A stretch of 28,429 bases of DNA from JACVRX01 sp046726315 (lineage in GTDB: Bacteria > Actinomycetota > Actinomycetes > Jiangellales > Jiangellaceae), in contig JBKPAG010000049.1 in assembly GCA_046726315.1 (NCBI GenBank), positions 1 through 28,429 of the forward strand. The letters run 5' to 3'. The translations under genes were made by a program, and so were the position numbers. The notes beneath the pieces were generated by a model. That model ran no database searches and was not told where the DNA came from. It was given only the letters and a program-made list of their open reading frames with translations. Below, piece by piece: positions 7,331 to 15,915 of the stretch. Positions within the stretch are counted from its first letter, which is position 1. Each line of letters begins with the position of its first letter.

Positions 7331-7933
7331 CTACCGGTTCTTTGGCCGCCTCTGGTTCGCGCGTTCGTTGACCTGGGCGAGCCGGGCGGTTTCCTCGACT
7401 CGGGCAGCTCGAGTCGGTTCTCGCTTGGCCCGGACGATCCAATCCAAGATGCTTCGCCGCACCGACCGGGGAAAGGCGTTCCAGTTCCGTCGGGCGGGTG
7501 ATCGGCTGTCGAACGCTGCCGCAAGGTCGTCGGGGATGACGAGGTTCTCCACATCGTCTAGGCGCGACCACGACCCGTCAGCTTTGGCCATGTCGACGAC
7601 GCGCTGGCCGGCCGGTCTCATCAGGCCAGCCGCCGTCAGCCGTTCGACCCGCTCCTTGTTCGGCCGGGCCCAGCCGCTGCCGGGCTTGCGGGGAGAGAAC
7701 CACAGCATCGTCCGGTCGTCGTCGAGCTTCCCGCCCCGGCTGTCAACCCAGCCATAGCAAAGAGCCTCCTCGACGGTGTCCTCGTAGCTCGGGCCATCCT
7801 TGCCGGTGTGCTTGCGCCATGAGACCAGCCACACCCCTATCGACGACTCGTGGTTCGACTCCAGCCACTTTCGCCATTCCGAGCGGGTCTGGGGGTGGAC
7901 CCGCTCGGACTCGTCGTGGACACTCACGCGCAC
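7331..7933 (-). CDS. YdeI/OmpD-associated family protein
   Basis: The product is about 200 aa. The opening RSEWRKWLESNHESSIGVWL, the centre EEALCYGWVDSRGGKLDDD followed by WFSPRKPGSGWARPNKERVE, and the C-terminal AFDSRSPARRNWNAFPRSVRR-ILDWI blocks are those of the YdeI/OmpD-associated ('bacteriocin-protection') family. The biochemical role of the family is not settled. The start is most likely GTG 7933, with GTG 7927 as an alternative. Neither has a good RBS, so it may be leaderless. The open frame continues upstream, but that part lies antisense to the LAL regulator. The gene is divergent from that regulator across about 120 bp. Confidence 0.85.
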   Translation of the reverse strand: MRVSVHDESERVHPQTRSEWRKWLESNHESSIGVWLVSWRKHTGKDGPSYEDTVEEALCYGWVDSRGGKLDDDRTMLWFSPRKPGSGWARPNKERVERLTAAGLMRPAGQRVVDMAKADGSWSRLDDVENLVIPDDLAAAFDSRSPARRNWNAFPRSVRRSILDWIVRAKREPTRAARVEETARLAQVNERANQRRPKNR

Positions 7934-8041
7934 ATCGTGGGTGGCGATTTGCCTGAGGTCAACGAGCCCACAGTTGACCTGCCAGACCCACTCTTCACAA
8001 GGGCCCCGCGAAATCCCCGGCGGCACCCATGGTTGCAGTGG

Positions 8042-8047
8042 CAGACT
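8042..8047 (+). promoter_or_regulatory. Putative -10 of the LAL regulator
   Basis: CAGACT sits 7 nt before GTG 8055. The same CAGACT-N7-GTG arrangement recurs in front of the decayed paralogue at 13013-13028, so the sequence was conserved when the copies diverged. This supports both the promoter and the GTG start. No -35 consensus is seen. Confidence 0.45.
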
Positions 8048-8054
8048 CGGCACC

Positions 8055-10952
8055 GTGGCGGACCGGGCCGGGTTGGCCCGCCGGCCGCTAGTAGGGCGCG
8101 CCGGCGAAATCGACGCCGTGACCGAGCTACTGCGAGCTGCCGCAACGGGGGAGGCCGGAGCGCTGCTGATCTCTGGCGAGGCAGGGGTCGGCAAGACCGC
8201 GCTGGCCCGCGAAGTGATGACGCGCGCCGACGGCGAGGCTGATGTGCTGTGGGCGCCGTGCCTACCACTGACGTCGCTGGCCGTACCATTCCTGCCGCTG
8301 GCGACGGCGCTGCGCGGCTGGGCCGCGACCCGGGATGTGCCGGCACCTGTGCTGGGCGGGTCGGGCGAAGAAGGTCCTGCCGGGTTCGACGTCTGGCTCG
8401 ACGAGGTGTGTCGGCAGCGCCCCGTCGTGCTGGTCGTGGACGACCTGCAATGGGCGGATCAGAGTTCGCTGGACGTGCTGATGTACGTCCTCGCCGGATT
8501 GACGGCCCGCAGGCTCGCGGTACTCACGACGGTCCGTGCCGGTGAGGAAGGCGGACCGCTGCGACGGTGGCTGGCCGACGTTCGCAGGTTCCCGGGGGTG
8601 ACGGAACTGGCCCTCGGCCGGTTGGACCGGGTGGCCACCGGCGAGCAAATCGCCGGGCTGTTGGGCAGTCCACCACACCAGTCGCTGATCGACGACGTTT
8701 ACGCCCGCACCCACGGCAACGCCTACCTGACCAGGCTGCTGGTTCGAGGCCTCTCACCGAATGCACGGTCGCTGCCGGCCGGGCTGCCTACGGACTTGAG
8801 GGAAGCAGCGGCCCGCGCCTGGCACGGCCTGTCGACTCAAACCGGCGATCTGACTCGACTGATCGCCGTCGCCGGCAGGCCACAGCGCGCCGACGATCTC
8901 GTCGAGATCGCCACAGCGACTGGCCGAGGCGGCGACGTTGTGCCGCAATTGCGAGAAGCGGTCGACGCCGGGGTGCTTGAAGTCCTTGAAGACGACACCT
9001 ACTGGTTCGTGCACCCACTGCTGGCCGAGGTGCTGGAACAGGGGCTGTTGCCCGAGGAACGGCGTACGGCGCACGCGGCCTTTGCCGACGTGCTGCAGCC
9101 TGCGGCCGATCCCGCCGAGCTTCCCATTGAAGCGGCGGTCGACCTGGCCGACCACCACTACCGCGCTGGGCGCAAGCAGGACGCCTACCGGTGGGCCCTG
9201 CTCGCCGCCGACGCAGCCGGCCGGGCCGGCGGCGCAACCGAAAAGCTGCGGCTGCTACGCCGCGCCCTTGCTTTGTGGACGGACCTGCCCAAGACCGGAA
9301 TCTCCAGGCTCGACCTGCTGCGACGCATCCAAGCGGCAGCTGACGAGGCGGGAGACGAAGAAGAAGAGCTGGCTGCGATCGAGGAGATGTTGGCAGCGGT
9401 AGACCGCGCTCAACAACCACTGCTGGCTACCGAGTTGCTCGTGCGCCGCATGCTGCTGCGGTTGTCGACGGGCCGGGAGTTTGCTGGCCTCGAGGACGTA
9501 CGCGAGGCGGTGCGGTTGTCTGCCGATTACCCAGAGAGTGCGGAATTCGCGCTGGCGATGGCCGAACTGGCGCATGCCGAGCTGTGGCATTCCGAACCGT
9601 CTGGCCCAGCCCACGCGGAAGAGGCGGTCCGCCTAGCGCGGTCATGCGGGTCGCCCAGAGCGCTGGCGTTCGCACTCACGGCCCTCGTGATGAAACGGGT
9701 CATTGCCGACGAGCCCGGTGGCCTGCCCGATGCGGAGGAGGCACAGGCAGCAGCGACCGAAGCGCGCGACTTCTGGGCGTTCAGCCACGCCACCCGATGG
9801 GCGGGCAACTGCATCGACGTCAGCGTCGCAAACCGCGACGTGCTCGAGCGGTATCGCCAGGGCCGAGAGAAGCTGATCGCCCTGGGCGCGCCGTACGTCT
9901 ACATCGCCGGGCTCTCATCCTCCGAAGCCGCGGGGCTTCTTCAGCTGGGTGAGTGGCGCGCCTGCGACAAGCGGCTGCGGGACGCGCTGGCATCCACCCC
10001 TGGGGCGTGGGCCGACGTGACCGCACGGCTGACCGCCGCACTGCTGTCCTGCCGGCAAGGCCGCATGGCGGACGCGGAGGCGCACGTGGCTCGCGCGGAG
10101 GAAGTATTCGCCGTGCAGTCGGAAGCCCTGGCCTTCGAGTTCGACGCCGTGCGCGCAGAACTTGCCGTGGCGGCCGGCGACACCGAGCGGGCGTTCAGTG
10201 CTGCCATGACCGGGCTTTCCGTCGAAGGTGAACTCCCGACGCTGGTCGAGCGGCTTATCCCGCTTGCCGCGAGGGCGGCCGCCGACCAGGTTCAGGCGCT
10301 CCGCGACCGCGGCGAAGACGCCACGCTGGCATTGACGCGGCTGGAGGATCTGCGGAGCCGGTATCCAGACGTCGTCGCAGAAACCACACAGCCCGGACCG
10401 ACGTACACGGCACAGGTCCGCGCCATGCAAGCGTGGTACGACGCGGAAGTCCTGCGTGGAAAGGACGATCCGGGAGTCGCGACGGCATGGCAGCATGCGG
10501 CGAAGGCCTGCGCCGACGCCGAGCTGGCTTGGGACGAGGCCTATGCCCGGTGGCGAGTCGCGGAGGCGCTGTCTCGTGATCGTCGCAATCGGGACGAGGC
10601 AGCGGCGGCAATACGACGGGCGCACCACCTGGCCGTCGATCTGCAGGCCGCGCCGCTATTGACGGAGATCGAGGCACTTGCCCAAAGCAGCCGAGTATCC
10701 CTGGAGGCTATCGACGTCAGCACACCCGTCGAGACCGCGGCACTGCCGGGCCTCACCGCACGCGAGCGGGAAATACTCGCCCACATCGTGGCCGGCCGAA
10801 CATACGGCGAAATCGCCCGGGAGCTCGTGCTGAGCGAGAAGACCGTCAGCGTGCACGTGTCGAACCTGCTGCGCAAGACCGGCGCCAAGAACCGGGTCGA
10901 GCTGGCCCAACTGGCCCGCCGCGTGAGCGTAGCCTCCGAGGCGTACCGGTGA
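8055..10952 (+). CDS. LAL-type LuxR family ATP-binding transcriptional regulator
   Basis: This 965-aa MalT-like regulator has an N-terminal STAND/AAA ATPase with Walker A GEAGVGKT (residues 41-48) and Walker B VVLVVDDL (about 124-131). A long helical, TPR-like middle probably receives the signal. The C-terminal LuxR helix-turn-helix (about 897-955) includes LTAREREILAHIVAGRTYGEIA and LSEKTVSVHVSNLLRK. Such proteins are typically ligand- and ATP-activated transcription activators. Upstream in-frame sequence is rejected because it is antisense to the YdeI-like gene and lacks family similarity. The stop overlaps the start of the solute-binding lipoprotein (GTGA), so the two are co-translated. 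Confidence 0.92.
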   Translation: MADRAGLARRPLVGRAGEIDAVTELLRAAATGEAGALLISGEAGVGKTALAREVMTRADGEADVLWAPCLPLTSLAVPFLPLATALRGWAATRDVPAPVLGGSGEEGPAGFDVWLDEVCRQRPVVLVVDDLQWADQSSLDVLMYVLAGLTARRLAVLTTVRAGEEGGPLRRWLADVRRFPGVTELALGRLDRVATGEQIAGLLGSPPHQSLIDDVYARTHGNAYLTRLLVRGLSPNARSLPAGLPTDLREAAARAWHGLSTQTGDLTRLIAVAGRPQRADDLVEIATATGRGGDVVPQLREAVDAGVLEVLEDDTYWFVHPLLAEVLEQGLLPEERRTAHAAFADVLQPAADPAELPIEAAVDLADHHYRAGRKQDAYRWALLAADAAGRAGGATEKLRLLRRALALWTDLPKTGISRLDLLRRIQAAADEAGDEEEELAAIEEMLAAVDRAQQPLLATELLVRRMLLRLSTGREFAGLEDVREAVRLSADYPESAEFALAMAELAHAELWHSEPSGPAHAEEAVRLARSCGSPRALAFALTALVMKRVIADEPGGLPDAEEAQAAATEARDFWAFSHATRWAGNCIDVSVANRDVLERYRQGREKLIALGAPYVYIAGLSSSEAAGLLQLGEWRACDKRLRDALASTPGAWADVTARLTAALLSCRQGRMADAEAHVARAEEVFAVQSEALAFEFDAVRAELAVAAGDTERAFSAAMTGLSVEGELPTLVERLIPLAARAAADQVQALRDRGEDATLALTRLEDLRSRYPDVVAETTQPGPTYTAQVRAMQAWYDAEVLRGKDDPGVATAWQHAAKACADAELAWDEAYARWRVAEALSRDRRNRDEAAAAIRRAHHLAVDLQAAPLLTEIEALAQSSRVSLEAIDVSTPVETAALPGLTAREREILAHIVAGRTYGEIARELVLSEKTVSVHVSNLLRKTGAKNRVELAQLARRVSVASEAYR

Positions 10953-12571
10953 ACTCGACGCGACGCGTAACACGGCTATTCGGCTCTGCGACCGTTGCAG
11001 TAGTACTGCTAGCCGCTTGCTCTGGGAGCGATACAGGTCCCCGCGGCGAGGTAAGCACCATTTCGATCAACGGTTGTACTCCCGACCAGCTCTTCATCCC
11101 CGCCAGCGTTACCGGCCCGTGTGTCGGCAACCCGATTGATCAGATGTTCACCGGTCTGGTCAAGTACAACCCCGACACGGCGGAGCCAGAGAACGCGGTC
11201 GCGTCCGATATTTCCTCCGACGACAACGTCACGTGGCACATCACGCTGAACGAGGGTTGGACGTTCCACGACGGAACCGATGTCACGGCCGAGAGTTTCG
11301 TGCGCGCCTGGAACTGGGGCGCCTACCGGCCGAACGCTCAGCCGAACAGCTACTTCTTCGAAACGATCAAGGGCTTCACCGACGTGCAGGGGGAGGACGC
11401 CAACGGTGACGAGAAGATCACTCCGGACGAAGCTCCAGTCACCGAGATGTCCGGTCTGACCATCGTTAGCGATACCGAGTTCACCGTCGAGCTCACGGCG
11501 CCGTCGTCGGTGTTTCCGGTGCGGCTCGGCTTTGTCGCGTTCGCGCCACTCCCAGCGTCATTCTTTGCAGATCCAAAGACCTTCGGAGAGGCACCAGTAG
11601 GTAACGGCCCGTTCATGTTCGTGTCATACACACCAAATGAGTCGATCAAGCTGACGGCAAACGACGAATTCCCCGGCACCAAACCAGAAGTCAGGGACGT
11701 GGAGTACCGGATCTACACCGACCTCGACGCCGCCTACGCCGATCTGCTGTCAAACAATCTGGACATCTTGTGGCGACTCCCGACGTCGGCCCTGACTGAT
11801 GGCATCTATCTGGACGACCTGGGTGAGCGCGTCGTCGACCAACCCAACGGCTCCATGGCCTACCTCACAGCTCCCCAATACCTCCCCGCATACGCCAATC
11901 CGGACTTGCCCAAGGCGATCTCCATGGCGATCGACCGCAGAAAGGTCATCGACGTGGCATTTGACGGCTTGCGAGTCTCCGCCACTGGCTGGGTCTCCCC
12001 GATCGTGAGCGGATACGAGGCCGGCGTCTGCGGTGAATACTGCGAGTACCAGCCAGCGGCAGCCAAAGCGCTGTTCGAGGCCACGGGATTCAGTGGTCCG
12101 ATCACGATCGCCTATGAAGCGCCCGGTGGTCACCGGACGTGGACGGAGGCCGTTTGTACAAGCATCACCAACGCGCTCGGCGTCGAATGCCAAGCGGTTC
12201 CTTCTCCCGACTTCGCGACCTTCCGGGCAGATGTCATGGAACGTAAGGTAACGGGCTTGATCAAGTCAGCTTGGCTGATGGACTACCCGAGCATCGAGAA
12301 TTACCTGGTACCGCAGTACGCCACGAATGGCTATGCCAATGACGCCAACTACTCCAACCCGGCATTCGACGCCGCAGTCTCGGAGGCGGCGACGCTCCCG
12401 AGCAACGAGGCAAACGTAAAATACCAGGAGGCAGAGGCGATGCTCGCCGACGACTTCCCGGTAATCCCGCTGTGGTACGGGCGAACGGTGGCTGGCTACT
12501 CGGAGAACATCGCCGAGGTACGGTTCACGCCGTTCGAAACTCCTGATCTGGTCTCGGTTCGCCTATCCTGA
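10949..12571 (+). CDS. Family 5 ABC transporter solute-binding lipoprotein
   Basis: This 540-aa secreted lipoprotein has a signal peptide ending in the lipobox LLAAC with Cys24 as anchor. The body matches the oligopeptide/dipeptide-binding family SBP_bac_5: WTFHDGTDVTAESFVRAW, a VGNGPFMF segment, and the terminal FPVIPLWYGRTV. Residues 150-161 (DANGDEKITPDE) form an EF-hand-like calcium loop. No permease or ATPase genes are adjacent, so either it works with a distant transporter or it acts as a sensor. The start is GTG 10949, overlapping the regulator stop by 3 nt. A hairpin follows the stop. Confidence 0.93.
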   Translation: MNSTRRVTRLFGSATVAVVLLAACSGSDTGPRGEVSTISINGCTPDQLFIPASVTGPCVGNPIDQMFTGLVKYNPDTAEPENAVASDISSDDNVTWHITLNEGWTFHDGTDVTAESFVRAWNWGAYRPNAQPNSYFFETIKGFTDVQGEDANGDEKITPDEAPVTEMSGLTIVSDTEFTVELTAPSSVFPVRLGFVAFAPLPASFFADPKTFGEAPVGNGPFMFVSYTPNESIKLTANDEFPGTKPEVRDVEYRIYTDLDAAYADLLSNNLDILWRLPTSALTDGIYLDDLGERVVDQPNGSMAYLTAPQYLPAYANPDLPKAISMAIDRRKVIDVAFDGLRVSATGWVSPIVSGYEAGVCGEYCEYQPAAAKALFEATGFSGPITIAYEAPGGHRTWTEAVCTSITNALGVECQAVPSPDFATFRADVMERKVTGLIKSAWLMDYPSIENYLVPQYATNGYANDANYSNPAFDAAVSEAATLPSNEANVKYQEAEAMLADDFPVIPLWYGRTVAGYSENIAEVRFTPFETPDLVSVRLS

Positions 12572-12573
12572 CC

Positions 12574-12608
12574 CGCCGGGCCGCAGCCGTCGTGTCGCGG
12601 ACCCGGCG
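12574..12608. terminator. Shared hairpin between two convergent genes
   Basis: CGCCGGG at 12574-12580 pairs with CCCGGCG at 12602-12608 and CCGC at 12581-12584 pairs with GCGG at 12597-12600, with one bulged A. The outer bases CCTGAC (12567-12572) and GTCAGG (12616-12621) are also complementary. It lies between the stop codons of the solute-binding protein and the small secreted protein, so it probably ends both transcripts. Confidence 0.6.
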
Positions 12609-12621
12609 AGGCAGTGTCAGG

Positions 12622-12858
12622 TCAGTATTCGGGCACCCCGATCGGCGCTGGCACGCCGGCGCCGGTGAGGTTGTCGCACCGGACGAGTTGGGTGTCGATG
12701 CGGTTGAGCTGGCAGTTCTGTTCGTACATCGAGAACCGGATGGAAATGGGGCCTCCTGAGTCGGGTCGGGCCGTGGCCGGGATGGCCGCGAGTCCGGCGA
12801 TGATGGTGGCTGCCGCGGCCGCTGCGGAGCAGCGGGCGAGAAGCTGGGTGCGGATCAT
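12622..12858 (-). CDS. Small secreted protein
   Basis: The precursor is 78 aa. A signal peptide (basic MIRTQLLAR, then an Ala-rich core) is probably cleaved near ATA-RPD at about residue 31, leaving a mature peptide of under 50 residues. The mature part has two cysteines (in QNCQLNR and VRCDNLTG) that could form one disulfide. A perfect AGGAGG lies 6 nt before ATG 12858, so this is very likely expressed. I do not recognise the family, and no enzymatic motif is present. It converges on the solute-binding protein and is divergent from the decayed LAL copy. Confidence 0.75.
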   Translation of the reverse strand: MIRTQLLARCSAAAAAATIIAGLAAIPATARPDSGGPISIRFSMYEQNCQLNRIDTQLVRCDNLTGAGVPAPIGVPEY

Positions 12859-13012
12859 GACTGCCTCCTGAGGCGTCGTTGGCGGTGCCTCCACGCTGCG
12901 CCGCCGGCGGCGGAGCCACATCGGGTGCAACCCCTCAGAAGCAGGCCCTGAACCCCTCATCTTCGGACCCGGGCGCCCCGATAGCCGGAGGTGAGGTGAT
13001 AGGCCACGGTGG

Positions 13013-13018
13013 CAGACT
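13013..13018 (+). promoter_or_regulatory. Relic or active -10 of the decayed LAL copy
   Basis: CAGACT with a 7-nt gap to GTG 13026 matches the arrangement upstream of the intact regulator at 8042-8057. The element appears conserved even though the downstream gene is broken. Confidence 0.4.
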
Positions 13019-13025
13019 CGACGGG

Positions 13026-13702
13026 GTGGCGGACCGGGTCGGTTCGGCACCAGCCGCTGGTGGGCGCGCTGGCGAGATCGAAGCCATAGTGGCCTCGTGG
13101 AAGAGGCTGCTCAGGGGGACGGGGGTGCGCTGCTGGTCTCCGGCGAGGGCGGAGTAGGCAAGACTTCGCTCGTCAGTGCGGCCAGCGCAAAGAACGCCGC
13201 GGATGCCGATGGGTTGTGCGCGCCGTGTCTGCCGGTGGTCTCCGTCGCAGTGCCGTTTCTGCCGTTGACAGCGGCGCATAAGGAGCGCGCCGCAGGTCGC
13301 GCAGTGCCGGTGCCAGTGCTCGGCGGGTCCGGCGAAGAGAGAGCCCGACCGGGTTCGACACCTGGCTGCAGGCGTTGTGCTGGCAGCGGCCGGAGCTGGC
13401 GTCGACCTGCAGGCCGCACCGCTCCTTGCGGAGCTGGAGGCGCTGGCACAAAGCGCCCGAAATCTCGCTGGCCGTATTCCACGGGGGACCACAGCCCGAA
13501 GGCCCAGGCCCTACGCGGTCTCACCGCTCGAGAACGTGAAGTCCTGGCCCATATGGTGGCCGGCCGGACCTATGGCGAGATCGCCCGCCATCTGGTGCTC
13601 AGCGAGAAGACCGTCAGCGGTCACGTGTCCAACCTGCTGAGGAAGACCGGCACCACCAACCGCGTCGAGCTCGCCCAACTGGCCCGCGGAGTCGAGGCGT
13701 AA
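13026..13702 (+). pseudogene. Decayed, internally deleted paralogue of the LAL regulator
   Basis: Segments align to the intact regulator at 8055-10952 in the same order: VADR and GRAGEIEAI; GGALLVSGEGGVGKTSL; CLPVVSVAVPFLPL; PVLGGSGEE; GFDTWLQALCWQRPEL; then a jump to VDLQAAPLLAELEALAQSA and the LuxR helix-turn-helix. At least three lesions are visible. There is a 1-nt deletion near 13095, a 2-nt gain near 13340, and a deletion of roughly 2.2 kb at about 13395-13400. The P-loop and the helix-turn-helix end up in one frame, so a 201-aa ORF from GTG 13097 is still open. It could express a small DNA-binding protein, but a pseudogene is more likely. Confidence 0.85.
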
Positions 13703-13765
13703 ACCGCTCTCGGCCGCATCGCGTCTTCATGGCGCCAGATCGGCACAAGGGGGTTGGAGGACGAG

Positions 13766-14311
13766 ATGCGCAAGCGGTTGGCAATGGTGACGGCCATCTT
13801 GGCCGCAGCGACAATTGGCCTGGTTGCGCCTGTTGCGGCCGCGCAGCAGCCGTATTGCGGCATCCGCTGGGGTTCGCTGCCCGAAGCCCACAACGAGATG
13901 AGCCAAGCTCCGCTCGTCAACGTCCGGGCTGGCCGGCACCAGTGCTTTGACCGGCTCGTCCTTGATCTCCGCGGCAAGGCCGACGGTTACCGGGTCGAAT
14001 ACGTGTCAGCCGTTCGATCCGACGGCTCAGGCGAGGCGATCTCCGTGCGAGGCGGGGCAAAGCTCCAGATCACCCTTCTGGCACCCGCTCATGACGCCAA
14101 CTACAACCCGACCTTCCGTCCGGCGAACCGAAACGAGGTCGTCAACGTCGCCGGCTGGCGCACATTCCGCCAGGTCGTCTTCGCTGGCACCTACGAAGGC
14201 GTCACGACGCTTGCTCTCGGCGTCAGGGCGCGGCTGCCGTTCCGGGTCTTCACACTCGATGGTCCGCGCTCCGGAAGCCGGATCGTCATCGACGTCGGCC
14301 ACCGCTGGTAA
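13766..14311 (+). CDS. Secreted AMIN-like domain protein
   Basis: This 181-aa exported protein has a signal peptide from MRKRLAMVT through an Ala-rich core, ending near VAAAQQ. The mature region (CFDRLVLDLRG, then VVNVAGWRTFRQVVFAGTYEG and LPFRVFTLDGPRSGSRIVIDV) resembles the beta-rich AMIN-like domain of actinobacterial secreted proteins, thought to bind cell-envelope polymers. ATG 13766 is preceded by GGAGG with a 5-nt spacer. An in-frame TTG four codons upstream is less likely. It lies just downstream of the decayed LAL copy. The exact function is unknown. Confidence 0.75.
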   Translation: MRKRLAMVTAILAAATIGLVAPVAAAQQPYCGIRWGSLPEAHNEMSQAPLVNVRAGRHQCFDRLVLDLRGKADGYRVEYVSAVRSDGSGEAISVRGGAKLQITLLAPAHDANYNPTFRPANRNEVVNVAGWRTFRQVVFAGTYEGVTTLALGVRARLPFRVFTLDGPRSGSRIVIDVGHRW

Positions 14312-14359
14312 CGCGAGCCGGCGCTCAGCGGATAAGTTCGTCGCGGAGGAGGACCGACC

Positions 14360-14722
14360 GTGCAGATTCCGAAGCCCACCGAGGACGACAAGGACTACTT
14401 CCGGTCGATCCTGCCGCCGGATCCCAGGGTCGAGGTCAAGCCGATGTTCGGCAACATCGCCGGGTTCGTCAACGGCAACATGTTCGCGGGCCTGTTCGGC
14501 TCTGATGTCGGCGTCAAGCTCGCCGACGCAGACCGAGAGCAGTTGCTAGCCGAGGGTGGCGGGCCGTTCGGACCGGCCGAGCGTCCGATGGGCGGGTACG
14601 TCAGCTTGCCGGCCGAGTGGCGGGACGAACCGGCCAAGGCTGTCAGCTGGGCAGAGCGGGCACTGGCCCACGTCGCCACGCTGCCGCCAAAGGCCCCAAA
14701 ACCCAAGAAGTCCAAGGCCTGA
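14360..14722 (+). CDS. TfoX N-terminal domain protein
   Basis: This 120-aa protein has the segments VEVKPMFGNIAGFVNGNMFAGLFG and LPAEW, typical of stand-alone TfoX/Sxy N-terminal domain proteins. The tail is Lys-rich (PKAPKPKKSKA). Its role in actinobacteria is not established, and the competence role of Sxy in gamma-proteobacteria should not be transferred. The start is GTG 14360 with a strong GGAGGAGG site 7 nt upstream. It may be co-transcribed with the PAP2 gene, which begins about 60 nt after its stop. Confidence 0.85.
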   Translation: MQIPKPTEDDKDYFRSILPPDPRVEVKPMFGNIAGFVNGNMFAGLFGSDVGVKLADADREQLLAEGGGPFGPAERPMGGYVSLPAEWRDEPAKAVSWAERALAHVATLPPKAPKPKKSKA

Positions 14723-14784
14723 CGTTCGAACGGCCGGCAGCGGCTTCAGATCACTTTCAGCGGCAGCTGCTTACCCTCGATTCG

Positions 14785-15435
14785 GTGGGATCGCACCGGG
14801 CTGCCTGGGTGGGTATCGCTCTGGGAGCACTAGTCGTCATTCCGCTCGGCTTGCTCATCCAGGCAAGCTGGGGACCGCTGATCGCGGTGGACGTCGCGGT
14901 CAGCGACGAGCTCGTCATTCCCGGCAGCGGAACCGATGTCGACGTGCTGCGGTTGCTGACGAACGTCGGAGGTTCGACCGTGCGGCTGGTCGTCCTGGCC
15001 CCGCTGGCGGGGTGGCTTGCCTGGCAGCGTCGCTGGCGGCTGGTCGCGTTCGTCGTCGCCGGAGGTGCGCTGATCGGTGGGATCACCGAGCTCTTGAAGT
15101 CGATCTTCGACCGGCCTCGCCCGTCCAATGACGGGACCATCGGTGCCATAGGGTTCTCCTATCCCAGCGGGCACGCATCCGGCGTCGCGGCGACAGCGAC
15201 GGTGCTGGTCCTGGTGCTCTGGCCGGTCGTCTCCCGAGCCTGGCGCTGGGTGTTGGTAGCAGCGGCGATCACCGCCGCTGTGGTGGTCGGCTACACCCGA
15301 GTGGCGCTCGGCGTGCACTTCGCTTCCGACGTGGTGGCCGGCTGGAGTGTCGGCATCGCCTGGGTACTGCTGCTCGCCGCGGTCCTTCGGGTCTGGCCCG
15401 GCCAGCCCGGCGCTCTGCCAACACGAGCACGGTGA
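14785..15435 (+). CDS. PAP2 family membrane phosphatase
   Basis: This membrane protein of about 216 aa has the tripartite phosphatidic acid phosphatase signature: K105-x6-R112-P113, PSGH at 127-130 and R172-x5-H178-x3-D182. It has about six hydrophobic segments. The family removes phosphate from lipid phosphates or polyprenyl pyrophosphates at the membrane surface. The start is uncertain. GTG 14785 lies directly before the first helix but has no RBS. The open frame also reads upstream into the TfoX gene, so a CTG/TGA-coupled start at 14719 is possible. Confidence 0.88.
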   Translation: MGSHRAAWVGIALGALVVIPLGLLIQASWGPLIAVDVAVSDELVIPGSGTDVDVLRLLTNVGGSTVRLVVLAPLAGWLAWQRRWRLVAFVVAGGALIGGITELLKSIFDRPRPSNDGTIGAIGFSYPSGHASGVAATATVLVLVLWPVVSRAWRWVLVAAAITAAVVVGYTRVALGVHFASDVVAGWSVGIAWVLLLAAVLRVWPGQPGALPTRAR

Positions 15436-15449
15436 GCCGCGCCGCTGGA

Positions 15450-15842
15450 TCAGGCGTACGAGAGTCCCCAGGCGTGCTCGGGCTCGACCAGGAAGATCAC
15501 CCGATCCTCTCGCACGGGGTACGGCGCACCGGTGTACTTGTTGGACAGCCGGTCGATGACGGTCCAGGCCGGATCACCCTGCACCCGCTCGACGACCCGG
15601 CCCCGGACCTGTGCCATCACGAATGGCCGCTCCCGGTCGGTGACGGAGATCGCCACGCGCGGGTCATGTTCCAAGTTCCGAGCCTTGCGTGAGCCCGGCC
15701 CAGTGAGAAAAGCGATCCTGTCGCCTTCCAGCCCCACCCACACCGGCACGCTGTGCGGCGCACCGTCTGGCAGCAACGTGGCGACGTGGGCGATGTTGGC
15801 ACCGTCGAAAAGCGCGCGTACGTCTTCTGGAAGTTCGGTCAC
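15450..15842 (-). CDS. PPOX-class (pyridoxamine oxidase-like) F420-dependent oxidoreductase
   Basis: This 130-aa split-barrel protein contains HVATLLPDGAPHSVPVWVGLEGDRIAF, then FLTGPGSRKARNLEHDPRVAISV, the standard core of small PPOX-class proteins that in actinobacteria often bind F420 or FMN. KYTGAPYP and the terminal HAWGLSYA fit the same group. Substrate unknown. The start is GTG 15842 with GGAGGAG about 9 nt upstream. It converges on the PAP2 gene and is divergent from the aminotransferase gene. Confidence 0.87.
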   Translation of the reverse strand: MTELPEDVRALFDGANIAHVATLLPDGAPHSVPVWVGLEGDRIAFLTGPGSRKARNLEHDPRVAISVTDRERPFVMAQVRGRVVERVQGDPAWTVIDRLSNKYTGAPYPVREDRVIFLVEPEHAWGLSYA

Positions 15843-15915
15843 GATGGCTGCTCCTCCCGGCGGCGCGGCTGCCCTCGGGCGAGTCTTGCAGGCGCAGGTG
15901 GCGGCCGCGCAGCCA

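Noticed and set aside
7800..8054. 85-residue N-terminal extension of the LAL regulator
   Set aside because: It lies antisense to the YdeI-like gene and has no similarity to the family. The decayed paralogue starts at the equivalent GTG.
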